This document shows positions 24,313 through 32,487 of a stretch of 46,526 nt of DNA, piece after piece. How positions within the stretch are numbered: the stretch's first letter is position 1; each line of letters begins with the position of its first letter. Source of the DNA: an uncultured Methanomassiliicoccaceae archaeon. Lineage in GTDB: Archaea > Thermoplasmatota > Thermoplasmata > Methanomassiliicoccales > Methanomethylophilaceae. The notes under the pieces are model-generated. The model saw only the letters and a program-made list of their open reading frames with translations, ran no database searches and had not been told where the DNA came from. The stretch spans positions 1 through 46,526 of the forward strand of contig CAJJJM010000014.1 of NCBI GenBank assembly GCA_905187815.1, in the 5' to 3' direction. The translations under genes were made by a program, and so were the position numbers.

Positions 24313-24501
24313 ATGAGATCACTGCTCAGAAGATGCCCCTCCTGTGGGAGATACACGCTTCTGAATGAATGCAGTTACTGCGGGCAGGTGACCGTCTGCC
24401 CCGTCCCTGTGAGGTACTCCCCGGAGGACCGCATGGGCGAGTACCGCAGAAGATCCATCATAGAGGAGTATGGAGAGAATGGCAAGCTCGGTAAGCTATG
24501 A
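24313..24501 (+). CDS. nop10: rRNA/tRNA pseudouridylation protein Nop10
   Basis: A 62-residue component of H/ACA guide ribonucleoproteins, where it supports the Cbf5 pseudouridine synthase. Zinc-ribbon cysteines: CPSC near residue 8, then CSYC, and the family tail YSPEDRMGEYRR is plain. The ATG is one base after the aIF2-alpha stop. Its last 32 bases overlap the start of the PAC2 gene in another frame. Length agrees with archaeal Nop10. Confidence 0.95.
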   Translation: MRSLLRRCPSCGRYTLLNECSYCGQVTVCPVPVRYSPEDRMGEYRRRSIIEEYGENGKLGKL

Positions 24502-25225
24502 GCACAGGCCCGCACTTAGGAACCCTGTCTTCATCGAGGGGCTCCCCGGAGTCGGCAACATAGGCAAGCTCGCCGCGGACCTAATGTCCGAACAGCTCGG
24601 GGCCGTCCGCTTCGCCTGCATCTACTCCGACGACCTCCCGCCCCAGGTCATCCTGGATGAGGACTGCATCGGCGATGCTGCCCGCTGCGAACTGTGGTAC
24701 GCGGACATCGGCGACAGGGACGTCGTGTTCCTTCTCGGCGACTTCCAGGGTACGACGCCGGCGGGACAATACAACCTCTCGGAGTACATATTCAGGCTGA
24801 TCCTCCCCTACGATCCGTCGATGATCCTGACGCTCGGCGGCTACGGGACCGGGCAGCTCACCACTGCGCCCCGTGTCCTCGGAGCGGTCACGCATCCCGA
24901 GATGAAACCCGCCCTCGAATCAGCGGGCGTCGGATTCTACCCGGGCGAGCCCCAGGGAGGGATAGTCGGAGCCGCGGCAATGTTCCTCGCCTTCGGCAGG
25001 ATGTACGGGATCGACTCCGCCTGCATCATGGGCGAGACGTCGGGATACATCGTGGACTACAGGAGCGCCAGGAACGTGGTCAACGCGGTGTGCGCCCTCC
25101 TGGGCATCAACGTCGACACATCGTCGTTCCAGGAGCAGATAGACGGCATAGAGGCGGCCAGCGAGGCCATCGCCGAGAAGGCCCAGGCCGCTGAGGATCC
25201 AGAGGACCTCATCTACATCCGCTGA
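24470..25225 (+). CDS. PAC2-family proteasome assembly chaperone-like protein
   Basis: A 251-residue protein of the PAC2/PbaB family, whose archaeal members bind the ends of proteasome subunits and may aid assembly. Diagnostic segments: FIEGLPGVGNIGKLAADL near the N-terminus, LTLGGYGTGQL, and ETSGYIVDYRSARNVV. The start overlaps nop10 by 32 bases; ATG 24470 and ATG 24479 are both possible, with GAGGAG (24463-24468) suitably spaced for the second. Last gene of the ribosomal/translation operon. The exact client is inferred from the family. Confidence 0.88.
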   Translation: MERMASSVSYEHRPALRNPVFIEGLPGVGNIGKLAADLMSEQLGAVRFACIYSDDLPPQVILDEDCIGDAARCELWYADIGDRDVVFLLGDFQGTTPAGQYNLSEYIFRLILPYDPSMILTLGGYGTGQLTTAPRVLGAVTHPEMKPALESAGVGFYPGEPQGGIVGAAAMFLAFGRMYGIDSACIMGETSGYIVDYRSARNVVNAVCALLGINVDTSSFQEQIDGIEAASEAIAEKAQAAEDPEDLIYIR

Positions 25226-25267
25226 ACGCATGTTTTAAAATTCCCCGCAGGATTCCGATACTGTCGT

Positions 25268-27235
25268 ATGAGCGGGCACATAAGATACAGGGAGTACTTC
25301 GGCCGGCGCGAGATTCTGATCATGGTGCTGGCATTCATAGCCACAGCCCTGACGAACCTCATCAGTCTCCGCCTCCCTATCGAGCTGGAACCCTATCTGG
25401 CACTGTGCCCCGTCATCGGACTGCTCTTCGGACCCCTGGGCATCATCGGCGTAAACCTCGTCAGCTTCCTGTACAACACCTGGATGGGCTACCCGTTCGA
25501 CCTGGTCATCCTCGACCTTCTGAACGTGTTCATGGTCTCGTACATACCGTACAGGCTCTGGTACAGCATAGGGATGGACAGGGATGCCCGTCCGCCGGTC
25601 TTCGACTCCGTCTTCAACGTGACGAAGTTCATGGTGGTCATGACAGTCACCAGCCTGGTCTACACCCTCCTCTACAACATCTTGTACACGTACCTGGAGG
25701 GAAGCATGGTCCTCGACATTGAGGATCTGGCGAGGTTCCTGAAGGTCGTATCGTTCTCGTTCCTGTTCGGCATGTCCGCCGCGCTGATCCTGAAGTATCT
25801 CGGGGTCAGGTTCGAGACCCCGCGCTTCGGCGGGACGCCTGAGGGGATCAGACGCAGGATCGACTCCCGCTGGTTCGATGTCTGCCTGGCCGTCGGCGCC
25901 ATCGTCCCGGCCGCCCTCATGTGCACGAATCCGAGCAACAGCGTGTTCACGGTACTGGCCGTCATCGAATACGGGATGCTGCTGGTTTTCCTTCTGAAAC
26001 CCGTGGACCCTGCGCGCACGGACGAGAAGACCGTGCAGATAGGCAGAGGCCTGCGCATCAACAAGTTCGACCGCAACCTCATCGAGCGCTTCATCGCCAT
26101 GTTCGTCGTCATCGGACTCGTGATCTGCGTCGGAGTGGGAATCGTCAGCTACTATGTCTTCTTCGACTCCATGTCCGCGAAGGAGCTCAGCCACAGCGTC
26201 GTCCTGTACATGAGCGTCGCACTGCTGGCGTTCTTCATCCCCTCCGTGTTGATCCTCTGGTACATCGAGAGCAGGGTCACCGTCCCTGTGGGCGCGATAT
26301 CGGAGGCCTCCAGGAACTTCGTCAGCCGCGACTACGACGAGTCCGCCTCGGACTTCGCCGCCACGTGCGCCCGCTTCTCCGACGCCGAGAACGAGATCGG
26401 ATATCTGGCCAGGTCCCTGTCGAAGATGAACGATGACATGGGCACGTACATCGAGGACATCAGGAACCTCAACAGCCAGCAGGAGAAGTACAGGGCCGAG
26501 CTCAACGTCGCGAAGAACATCCAGGAATCCTTCGTCCCGAGGGACTTCTCCGTCGTCGACGGGACCGGGGCCGCCATCGCGGGATCCATGGAGGCGGCCA
26601 AGTACGTCGGCGGGGACTTCTACGACTTCTTCATGGTGGACGACGACCACCTCGCCATCGCGATCGGGGATGTGTCGGGTAAGGGTGTCCCGGCGGCCCT
26701 CTTCATGGCAGTCACCAAGTACCTGATAGAGGGTCAGACGCATCCCGGCAGAGGGCCCGCGTCCGTCCTCGCCAGCGCCAACATCAGCCTGTGCAGGAAC
26801 AACGAGGAGAACATGTTCGTCACCGTGTGGCTCGGGATGCTCGAGCTCAGCACCGGACGCCTGACCTATTGCAGCGCGGGACACAACCCCCCGGTCATCG
26901 CCAGGGAGAACTCGGAGCCGGACCTCCTCCGGTCGAAGACCGCGCTGGTCCTGGGAGCGAGGGAGAAGGCCAAGTACGTCCCGTCGGAGATCGTCCTGAG
27001 CCCTGGGGACAGGCTGCTCCTGTACACCGACGGCATCACCGAGGCGAACGACTGCTACGAGGGATTCTACGGCACAGACAGGCTGATGGCCGTGGTCGGA
27101 AGAAGCGGCGACCTGAACCTCGAGGATCAGATAAAGGCGATATCCGACGACGTGTCCGCATTCACCAACGGTGCGGAGCAGTTCGACGACATGACGATGC
27201 TGCTCCTCAGATACGACGGCAAACCCGTCGCGTGA
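25268..27235 (+). CDS. Membrane-bound SpoIIE/RsbU-type PP2C serine phosphatase
   Basis: A 655-residue three-part protein. Residues about 15-190 form a multi-helix membrane domain resembling sensory or ECF-type substrate domains; about 210-335 add more helices, followed by a HAMP-like linker and coiled coil ending at QQEKYRAELNVAKNIQ. From about 430 comes the PP2C domain: GGDFYDFF near 448, GDVSGKGVPAALF near 467, SAGHNPP near 536 and YTDGITEA near 586, all metal-site or core motifs. Family members dephosphorylate STAS antagonists in partner switches. TATA-like TTTTAAAA lies about 31 bp upstream. It ends exactly where the convergent kinase ends. Confidence 0.9.
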   Translation: MSGHIRYREYFGRREILIMVLAFIATALTNLISLRLPIELEPYLALCPVIGLLFGPLGIIGVNLVSFLYNTWMGYPFDLVILDLLNVFMVSYIPYRLWYSIGMDRDARPPVFDSVFNVTKFMVVMTVTSLVYTLLYNILYTYLEGSMVLDIEDLARFLKVVSFSFLFGMSAALILKYLGVRFETPRFGGTPEGIRRRIDSRWFDVCLAVGAIVPAALMCTNPSNSVFTVLAVIEYGMLLVFLLKPVDPARTDEKTVQIGRGLRINKFDRNLIERFIAMFVVIGLVICVGVGIVSYYVFFDSMSAKELSHSVVLYMSVALLAFFIPSVLILWYIESRVTVPVGAISEASRNFVSRDYDESASDFAATCARFSDAENEIGYLARSLSKMNDDMGTYIEDIRNLNSQQEKYRAELNVAKNIQESFVPRDFSVVDGTGAAIAGSMEAAKYVGGDFYDFFMVDDDHLAIAIGDVSGKGVPAALFMAVTKYLIEGQTHPGRGPASVLASANISLCRNNEENMFVTVWLGMLELSTGRLTYCSAGHNPPVIARENSEPDLLRSKTALVLGAREKAKYVPSEIVLSPGDRLLLYTDGITEANDCYEGFYGTDRLMAVVGRSGDLNLEDQIKAISDDVSAFTNGAEQFDDMTMLLLRYDGKPVA

Positions 27236-27649
27236 TCAGGACAGACGCTTCTCGACGGTGAGGATGTTGCGGCCGCCCTCGCGCTTGTAGCTGATCCCGT
27301 CCACGTTCTTCTTGACCAGGAAGATCCCCAGGCCGCCGATGGGACGCTCGTCCTTCCCCAGCGTTATGTCCGGGTCCTCCTTCCCGAGGGGATCGAACTC
27401 GGGACCCTCGTCCGAGAATGTGATGAGGACCCTCATCGTGTCCTCCACGACATCGCAGGAAATCTCCACATCCCCCGAGCCTGGTGGACAGTACGCATAG
27501 CTGGCGATGTTCACGAAGATCTCCTCGACGACAAGCTCCAGCTGCATTAGCGTCTTCTGGGACGCCCCACAGTCCGAGAGGCAGCCCTCTACGAACTCCT
27601 GGACCTCGTAGACCCTGTCCTTGTCTGATGGAACCGTGATGGACCTAAT
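27236..27649 (-). CDS. RsbW/SpoIIAB-type HATPase serine kinase, ATT start
   Basis: A 137-residue GHKL ATPase of the anti-sigma-factor kinase type: N-box ELVVEEIFVNI with Asn47, G1 box FSDEGPEFDP (Asp80), G2 box GGLGIFLVKK (105-114). The first ATG (27547) would cut off strand 1 and helix 1. In frame upstream the sequence reads RSITVPSDKDRVYEVQEFV, the normal family N-terminus, but contains no ATG, GTG or TTG. The frame opens at ATT 27647-27649, four bases after a perfect GGTGATC; a TGA within that site closes the frame above it. Partner proteins are probably the STAS proteins at 19912 and 29282. Confidence 0.85.
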   Translation of the reverse strand: MRSITVPSDKDRVYEVQEFVEGCLSDCGASQKTLMQLELVVEEIFVNIASYAYCPPGSGDVEISCDVVEDTMRVLITFSDEGPEFDPLGKEDPDITLGKDERPIGGLGIFLVKKNVDGISYKREGGRNILTVEKRLS

Positions 27650-27653
27650 CTGC

Positions 27654-27660
27654 GATCACC
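27654..27660 (-). promoter_or_regulatory. Shine-Dalgarno site fixing the ATT start
   Basis: GGTGATC matches the archaeal anti-Shine-Dalgarno sequence over seven bases and sits four bases before ATT, the same spacing as other sites here (two bases before ATG 13292, four before ATG 46424). Confidence 0.6.
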
Positions 27661-27712
27661 TCTGAGACGCGCTCGTCTAAGAATCCTGGCCATCGTAGAT
27701 AATGTTGGTGCA

Positions 27713-28279
27713 TCAACTGCCGCCCTTCTCATCGTCCTCGTAGATGATCCTGTAGCCCTCCGAAGTGTAGAGGGGCGATGCGAACACGCTCTTGACCCAG
27801 TCCTTCAGCGGCCTGTCGTCCTCCATCAGTGGAACATAGTACGAACGGACAGGGCGTGTGAACATTATCACCAGGATCGCCAGGGAGAATGGCGTGACGA
27901 GGGCGGGGTTCAGCGCCACGAACCCGAGCGCGGTGCTCTGGGAAAGACCCATCCACGCCACGAGATTGAATATCACCAGCAGGAAAGACGCCCTCACGAC
28001 CTTCTTCCAGGCCTTCGGACGCCGGGACGATATCACGAGGACGGAATCGCATGTGACGACGAGCATCAGGACCTCCACCAGGAACATGAACATGGACACG
28101 TAGGGTCTTCCGAAATCCACGTACATCCCGTTAACGATGATGCAGATCTTGACCATGTAGAGGCCCATCACGAACAGCAGGAAGAGCTCTGCCAGCTTCA
28201 GGGCCAGAGGCACGCCTCCCTTGCGCAGACCGCGAGCAAGCCTCACGATAACGGTGCATTCGTCCCCCGAGCCACCCAT
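27713..28279 (-). CDS. Four-helix membrane protein of unknown function
   Basis: A 188-residue integral membrane protein, not recognised. About four hydrophobic segments are visible (ALKLAELFLLFVMGLY, then MFMFLVEVLMLVVTC, ASFLLVIFNLVAWMG and TPFSLAILVIMF), with a short cytoplasmic-looking charged tail ending YRIIYEDDEKGGS. ATG 28279 fits a minus-strand TATA box (GTTTATTT, 28303-28310) 27 bp upstream, so the mRNA is probably leaderless; the longer frame is an antisense shadow. The RsbW-type kinase starts 63 bp after its stop on the same strand, suggesting co-transcription and possibly a shared pathway. Confidence 0.72.
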   Translation of the reverse strand: MGGSGDECTVIVRLARGLRKGGVPLALKLAELFLLFVMGLYMVKICIIVNGMYVDFGRPYVSMFMFLVEVLMLVVTCDSVLVISSRRPKAWKKVVRASFLLVIFNLVAWMGLSQSTALGFVALNPALVTPFSLAILVIMFTRPVRSYYVPLMEDDRPLKDWVKSVFASPLYTSEGYRIIYEDDEKGGS

Positions 28280-28321
28280 GGGAGCCAACACGGTTTTCAA
28301 CGAAATAAACAATTCCTCCGC

Positions 28322-29212
28322 ATGGGAAGGAACGAGTGGGCGGACCGCTTCGTGGACTGCGTCATCAGGCGCACGGAATGGGACGCCCTGCCGAAGACCA
28401 ACGGCATCGTGCTCATCCTCGTCCTGCCCACCATCATCAACATCATCCTGACCACGACGCTGCTGGCGTTCCATCAGGACATATTCTCGGGCGACCACTC
28501 CCTCATCATCGCGACCGTCATGGGGATCATGGTGGAGTGCTGCCTCGCCGGGTTTGTGCTCTTCTCCCTCGCCAAACGCACCCGCAACCATCTGGCCCGC
28601 GACAGGGTGTGGATGGACAGCCTGATCGGCTACGTCGAATCGCACGGCGCCGACACCTCCGGGATGAGGAGGGTCCGCGAAGAGGTCCCCGGTCGCAGCT
28701 GGATCGCCGCTGCGGCATCCGCAGCGGCCTGGGTGATCATCCTTGCGATGACCGTCGGGGTCGGGGTCGCCATCGCCCGCGGAGCGGATCCCCTGCCGCT
28801 CAGCGACTGGATCATCTACGAGTACATCGTCATGCTCGTACAGTTCATCGTGACGCTGGGATCGACAGCCAGGTTCCCTTGGACCCATGACGACCTGCAG
28901 TGCAGGTTCACGGCGGAGCTGTCCGAGGCGTGCAGGAGCTTCGGACTGGAGGTCAAACCCATGGAGCCGTGCGTCAAACGCAACAGATGGTGGGTAAACA
29001 CGATCCTCTTCGTCGTGACCCTAGGACTGTACACCGTGGTGCTCCTTCTGCTGGCGAACTACCGCACCAACCGCCACATCGCCTCCCAGTGGAGATACGA
29101 GTCCCATCTCATGATCTCCATCGTGAGGTTCGAAGGCGGCATCGGAATCGAGGGATACGGAAACAACCAGCCCGAGAACGGTCTCCTCCGCCTCATCACC
29201 AACCTGCTATGA
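28322..29212 (+). CDS. Multi-pass membrane protein of unknown function
   Basis: A 296-residue membrane protein, not recognised. Predicted helices: two near residues 28-85, two near 128-185 and one near 228-250. A cytoplasmic segment between (GADTSGMRRVREEVPGR) and the WRYESHLMISIVRFEGG tail are polar. Some short segments, such as LGLYTVVLLLLANYRTNRHI, resemble small uncharacterised membrane families, but no assignment is made. It is divergent from the four-helix membrane protein, with only 42 bp between starts. The STAS gene follows after 69 bp on the same strand. Confidence 0.7.
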   Translation: MGRNEWADRFVDCVIRRTEWDALPKTNGIVLILVLPTIINIILTTTLLAFHQDIFSGDHSLIIATVMGIMVECCLAGFVLFSLAKRTRNHLARDRVWMDSLIGYVESHGADTSGMRRVREEVPGRSWIAAAASAAAWVIILAMTVGVGVAIARGADPLPLSDWIIYEYIVMLVQFIVTLGSTARFPWTHDDLQCRFTAELSEACRSFGLEVKPMEPCVKRNRWWVNTILFVVTLGLYTVVLLLLANYRTNRHIASQWRYESHLMISIVRFEGGIGIEGYGNNQPENGLLRLITNLL

Positions 29213-29281
29213 CCCCGAGTGAGATCCAGACAATCTTTTTCTACGGCATCCGAGATGAGGGGACATTCTGGATGTGAAACC

Positions 29282-29596
29282 ATGTTCGGCATGAAGAAGA
29301 CCAAGGAAGCACCGCTCGCGACCACCTACACCGAGGAGGACGGCGCGGTGACCATCAAGCTCGTCGGCAGACTCGACTCTGTCTCATCGGGCGGCTTCCA
29401 GTCCCAGGCCATAGAGAGGTGCAAGGGAAAGCCCACGACCCTCGACATGGACGGCATCTCGTACCTGTCCAGTGCCGGACTCAGAGCAATCCTCGCCCTC
29501 GACAAGGCAGTCGGCGACAACAAGCTGACGATCATCAACGCCAAGGACTCCGTCAAGGATGTCCTGGACATGTCCGGGTTCAGCGATTTCATCTGA
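29282..29596 (+). CDS. STAS-domain anti-sigma-factor-antagonist-like protein (second copy)
   Basis: A 104-residue single STAS domain like the one at 19912-20208. The phospho-site loop is ISYLSSAGLRAIL with Ser64 as the likely acceptor, and the domain opens TYTEEDGAVTIKLVGRLDS. The N-terminal extension MFGMKKTKEAP is unlike the first copy. ATG 29282 is used, with MKKT at 29291 as alternative. It follows an unknown membrane protein on the same strand and precedes tRNA-Tyr. It probably competes with the first STAS protein for the single kinase in this window (inference). Confidence 0.88.
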   Translation: MFGMKKTKEAPLATTYTEEDGAVTIKLVGRLDSVSSGGFQSQAIERCKGKPTTLDMDGISYLSSAGLRAILALDKAVGDNKLTIINAKDSVKDVLDMSGFSDFI

Positions 29597-29609
29597 GCAC
29601 GCGCTTAAA

Positions 29610-29620
29610 TTTAAATATAA
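29610..29620 (+). promoter_or_regulatory. TATA box of tRNA-Tyr
   Basis: TTTAAATATAA is centred about 28 bp before the first base of the tRNA at 29643, the usual archaeal box A position for a stable RNA promoter. Confidence 0.65.
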
Positions 29621-29642
29621 GAGCGCCATCCCAGAATCCAAT

Positions 29643-29756
29643 CCCCACTTAGCTCAGACTGGCCAGAGCGGCTGACTGTAGAGTGTTTTCGGAAGAAAAT
29701 CCGATACAGCCGCTGAAATCAGCAGGTCCCCTGTTCAAATCAGGGAGTGGGGACCA
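29643..29756 (+). tRNA. tRNA-Tyr (GTA) with a 36-nt intron
   Basis: The acceptor arms CCCCACT and AGTGGGG pair perfectly. D-stem GCTC/GAGC, anticodon stem GCTGA/TCAGC and T-stem CCCTG/CAGGG are all intact. The anticodon GTA is at 29678-29680. An intron at 29682-29717 interrupts the loop after position 37, the canonical archaeal site; its TACAG (29705-29709) can pair with CTGTA around the anticodon, forming the bulge-helix-bulge cut by the splicing endonuclease. The discriminator A is at 29753 and CCA is encoded (29754-29756). The exact intron ends could shift by one base. Confidence 0.95.
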
Positions 29757-29848
29757 TCCCTTTTCACATCATTTTGAATTGAATCGATAGTTGATGCGCC
29801 ATTATCATCAGATTACGACCGTTTCGACGACGGATCTAGGATCCTGCA

Positions 29849-30463
29849 TCATCGAGTTCGTAGCGGATGAGGCAAAGATCCGGATCGACAGGGAATCTGG
29901 GACGATCGATCTCCGATTCGGAGCCCCCGTATCTCCGGACGCATCGTACCGTTGCTGTACTTCCTGAAGAACTCCAGGAATGAATGGGGGTCGAACTCCC
30001 CGTTGAAGACCATGATCTCCTGAGACTTGCCTCCCAGGACGCCGACATAGTCTGTCTCCCTGAAGCCGTTGCGGAGATAGAACCTCTTGCGCCTGAGCCT
30101 CACCTTGTACCCGTCCTCCCCTTCGACAGGTGGTTCGAACGATACGATGATCAGATCGTCCGGATGGTCTGACTTTATGCGGCCCAATATCATGCCGCCG
30201 TAGCCTCTGGACCTCGTCCTCCCGTCCACGGCAAGGAACATTACGAACGTCGTGCCGTCGAGTGACGCCACATAATCCATGCCGCAGTATGCGTCACCGT
30301 CACGGTAGACGTGCATCTCGGTCGCCCTGCCCTTTGCCATCGTCGGCATCAGCCAAAAGGGCATGCGATCCTCCTTCGGGAAGGCGTCGTTGTAGATCTT
30401 CCTCGATACGCCCCTGTTGCGGAAAGAGATCGGCTCGGCGATCAACCTCTGCTCATCGTCCAT
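29849..30463 (-). CDS. GNAT-family N-acetyltransferase
   Basis: A 204-residue protein with an acetyl-CoA-binding GNAT core: FVMFLAVDGRTRSRGYGG, where RSRGYG takes the place of the R/QxxGxG/A loop, then RKRFYLRNGFRETDY in the usual C-terminal helix-strand position. Acceptor substrate unknown. The frame extends to an ATG at 30496, but that ATG lies within GGATTATAAC, a TATA box (30485-30492) 25 bp above ATG 30463; the latter is taken as a leaderless start. The final 30 residues are basic, arginine-rich and look non-conserved. Convergent with tRNA-Tyr. Confidence 0.78.
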   Translation of the reverse strand: MDDEQRLIAEPISFRNRGVSRKIYNDAFPKEDRMPFWLMPTMAKGRATEMHVYRDGDAYCGMDYVASLDGTTFVMFLAVDGRTRSRGYGGMILGRIKSDHPDDLIIVSFEPPVEGEDGYKVRLRRKRFYLRNGFRETDYVGVLGGKSQEIMVFNGEFDPHSFLEFFRKYSNGTMRPEIRGLRIGDRSSQIPCRSGSLPHPLRTR

Positions 30464-30672
30464 GTTGGAGGACCCGCACAAGAAGTTATAATCCATGCGT
30501 CTCGAAGAACACAGATGTCAACGTCTGACTTCGGACACGGTTGTACCTTCGGTCCTGCACGGTCCCTTAGAACGCCAGAAACGACGTGCCCAGGCATCCA
30601 TGGATGACTGCTCTGGCACTGTCCCCGAATCCTTTATCAACGCCCACCCGGATTCCAATACACAGTGATTCC

Positions 30673-31305
30673 ATGAGGCTTGGAATTATTGCCTGTGACA
30701 TCCTCGAGAAGGAGATCGAGTTCCTCACCAAGGACGACCCCGACTTCACGTACCGCGAGTACATCGAGTTCGCCCTGCACGAGAACCCGCCTGAGTTGAA
30801 ACGCGTTGTCGTGGAGAAGGTTAACGCCCTGAAGGGACAAGTCGACGCCGTCTTCCTCGGATACGCGATATGCAACTCTCTTGAGAACGTGACCCAGGAG
30901 TTCGAGGTCCCCGCTGTGATGCTCCCCGGAGCGGACTGCATCGACGCCCTCCTCGGACCCGAGGAATACAAAAACGAGAAGAAGAAGTGCACGGGCACCT
31001 GGTTCTGCTCGCCCGGCTGGGCCATGGAGGGTACCAACGGCCTAATCAAGGAGCTGCACCTGGACTCTATGATCGAGGAGGGCTACGACCCATCGTTCTT
31101 CTTAGACATCATCTTCGACTCGTACGAGCGCACCCTGTTCATCGACGACGGCATTGGCGACGCAGACAAGTACGAGGCGGAGGCCAGGAAGTTCTCCGAC
31201 GAGATCGGGCTCCGCACCGAATGCCGCACCTGCAACCTCGACCGCATCAAGGAGACGATCGAGAAGACCAAGGAGCTGGGACGCAGCATCACCAGCGAAT
31301 CCTGA
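30673..31305 (+). CDS. DUF1638 protein
   Basis: A 210-residue cytoplasmic protein of the DUF1638 family, common in methanogens and other corrinoid-using anaerobes and often found near methyltransferase genes. Visible features are MRLGIIACDILEKEIEFL at the start, AVFLGYAICNSLENV, the conserved PGADCIDALLG and the WFCSPGWA cysteine region. Function is not established; a corrinoid or methyl-transfer link is guilt by association. ATG 30673 follows AGTGATT by two bases. The Dus gene starts 74 bp downstream on the same strand. Confidence 0.8.
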   Translation: MRLGIIACDILEKEIEFLTKDDPDFTYREYIEFALHENPPELKRVVVEKVNALKGQVDAVFLGYAICNSLENVTQEFEVPAVMLPGADCIDALLGPEEYKNEKKKCTGTWFCSPGWAMEGTNGLIKELHLDSMIEEGYDPSFFLDIIFDSYERTLFIDDGIGDADKYEAEARKFSDEIGLRTECRTCNLDRIKETIEKTKELGRSITSES

Positions 31306-31379
31306 GCCGTGAATCCGGGGTGCCTCCCCCGGCCCTTACCTGCGCAAATCGGATATCCGATGAGCTTTTCGTGTACCTC

Positions 31380-32408
31380 ATGTGGAGGATCGGAGACCTG
31401 TCCGTCGACGGCCGCGTGGTCCTGGGGCCCATGTCGGGATACACGTCCGAGGCCTACAGGCTTTTCATGAAACCGTTCGGTGTCGCGGTGGCGTATACCG
31501 AGATGGTCTCCGACAGCGCCATGATGCACAACGTCCGCAGCGACGAGTATCTGATGTACGGAAGCTCGCCGTTCACGGGGACTCAGCTGTTCGGCAGCGA
31601 TCCATGCCGCCTCGCCGATGCTGCGGAAGAGTGCCTCAGACGCAACCCCAACACCGACCTCTTCGACATCAACATGGGATGCCCGGTGGAGAAGGTGGTC
31701 CGCAGGGGCGCGGGATCCGCGCTCATGAGGGATCCGGAGAGGTGCGGGGAGATAGTCAGATCCGTGAAGGGACGCACCGGGATCCCGGTCACCGCCAAGA
31801 TACGCCTGGGACAGGGCGAGGACTCCATGAACTTCAGGGAGGTGATCGCGGAGCTGGAGGCGGCAGAGGTCGATGCGATAACCGTCCACGCGCGCACACG
31901 CAAGCAGCGCTACGCGGGCCTGCCGGACTATGAGGCGATAAGGGGTCTGAGGAAGGAGATGTCCGTCCCCCTGATCGTGTCCGGGAACGTATTCTCCCTC
32001 GACGATGCAATCGGATACTCGGAGATCACCGGCGCGGACGCTGTGATGGTCGCCAGAGGTGGCATAGGCAACCCGTTCCTGGTGACCCAGATAGACAGAT
32101 GGTTCCGCTACGGCGAGAGGCTCCCGAACCCGACCGTCGCCCAGCAGGCCGACTGGTGCCTGGAGCTGGCCGACATGCTCATCGCCGAGAAGGGGGAGGA
32201 GGTCGCGGCGAAGAAGCTCCGCAGCATAGCGCCGAAGTTCATCGTCGGCTGCAGGAGGAGCCGCGAGTTCAGATACAGGCTGGCCACCGAGATCGACGGG
32301 AGGTCTGACCTCGTCTCGATCCTGGACGAGGTCCGCGAGCGTCTGGGCGACAGGACCGTACGCACGCTGGGATACAGGGCCTCCGTGCCCGACGACGACT
32401 GCGACTGA
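31380..32408 (+). CDS. dus: tRNA-dihydrouridine synthase
   Basis: An FMN enzyme that reduces specific uridines in tRNA. The 342 residues show LGPMSGYTSEAYR, the hallmark DINMGCPVEKVVRRGAGSAL (catalytic Cys in GCP), TAKIRLG, ITVHARTRKQRYAG and the phosphate-binding VARGGIGNPF. The C-terminal helical domain (from about 230) binds tRNA in the family. ATG 31380 is the chosen start; GTG 31371 is a possible alternative, and neither has a clear ribosome-binding site. Target uridine positions cannot be inferred. Confidence 0.92.
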   Translation: MWRIGDLSVDGRVVLGPMSGYTSEAYRLFMKPFGVAVAYTEMVSDSAMMHNVRSDEYLMYGSSPFTGTQLFGSDPCRLADAAEECLRRNPNTDLFDINMGCPVEKVVRRGAGSALMRDPERCGEIVRSVKGRTGIPVTAKIRLGQGEDSMNFREVIAELEAAEVDAITVHARTRKQRYAGLPDYEAIRGLRKEMSVPLIVSGNVFSLDDAIGYSEITGADAVMVARGGIGNPFLVTQIDRWFRYGERLPNPTVAQQADWCLELADMLIAEKGEEVAAKKLRSIAPKFIVGCRRSREFRYRLATEIDGRSDLVSILDEVRERLGDRTVRTLGYRASVPDDDCD

Positions 32409-32487
32409 CGTCTGGCAGAGCTATGTAATCTCCTTACTGGCACATATCAACATATACCTGCACTGGTTCCATTCGCTCAGTGATTGA

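Noticed and set aside
25235..26884. 549-codon minus-strand ORF opposite the PP2C gene
   Set aside because: Antisense shadow of a well-supported phosphatase gene; extreme Asp/Glu/His/Val composition and no domain.
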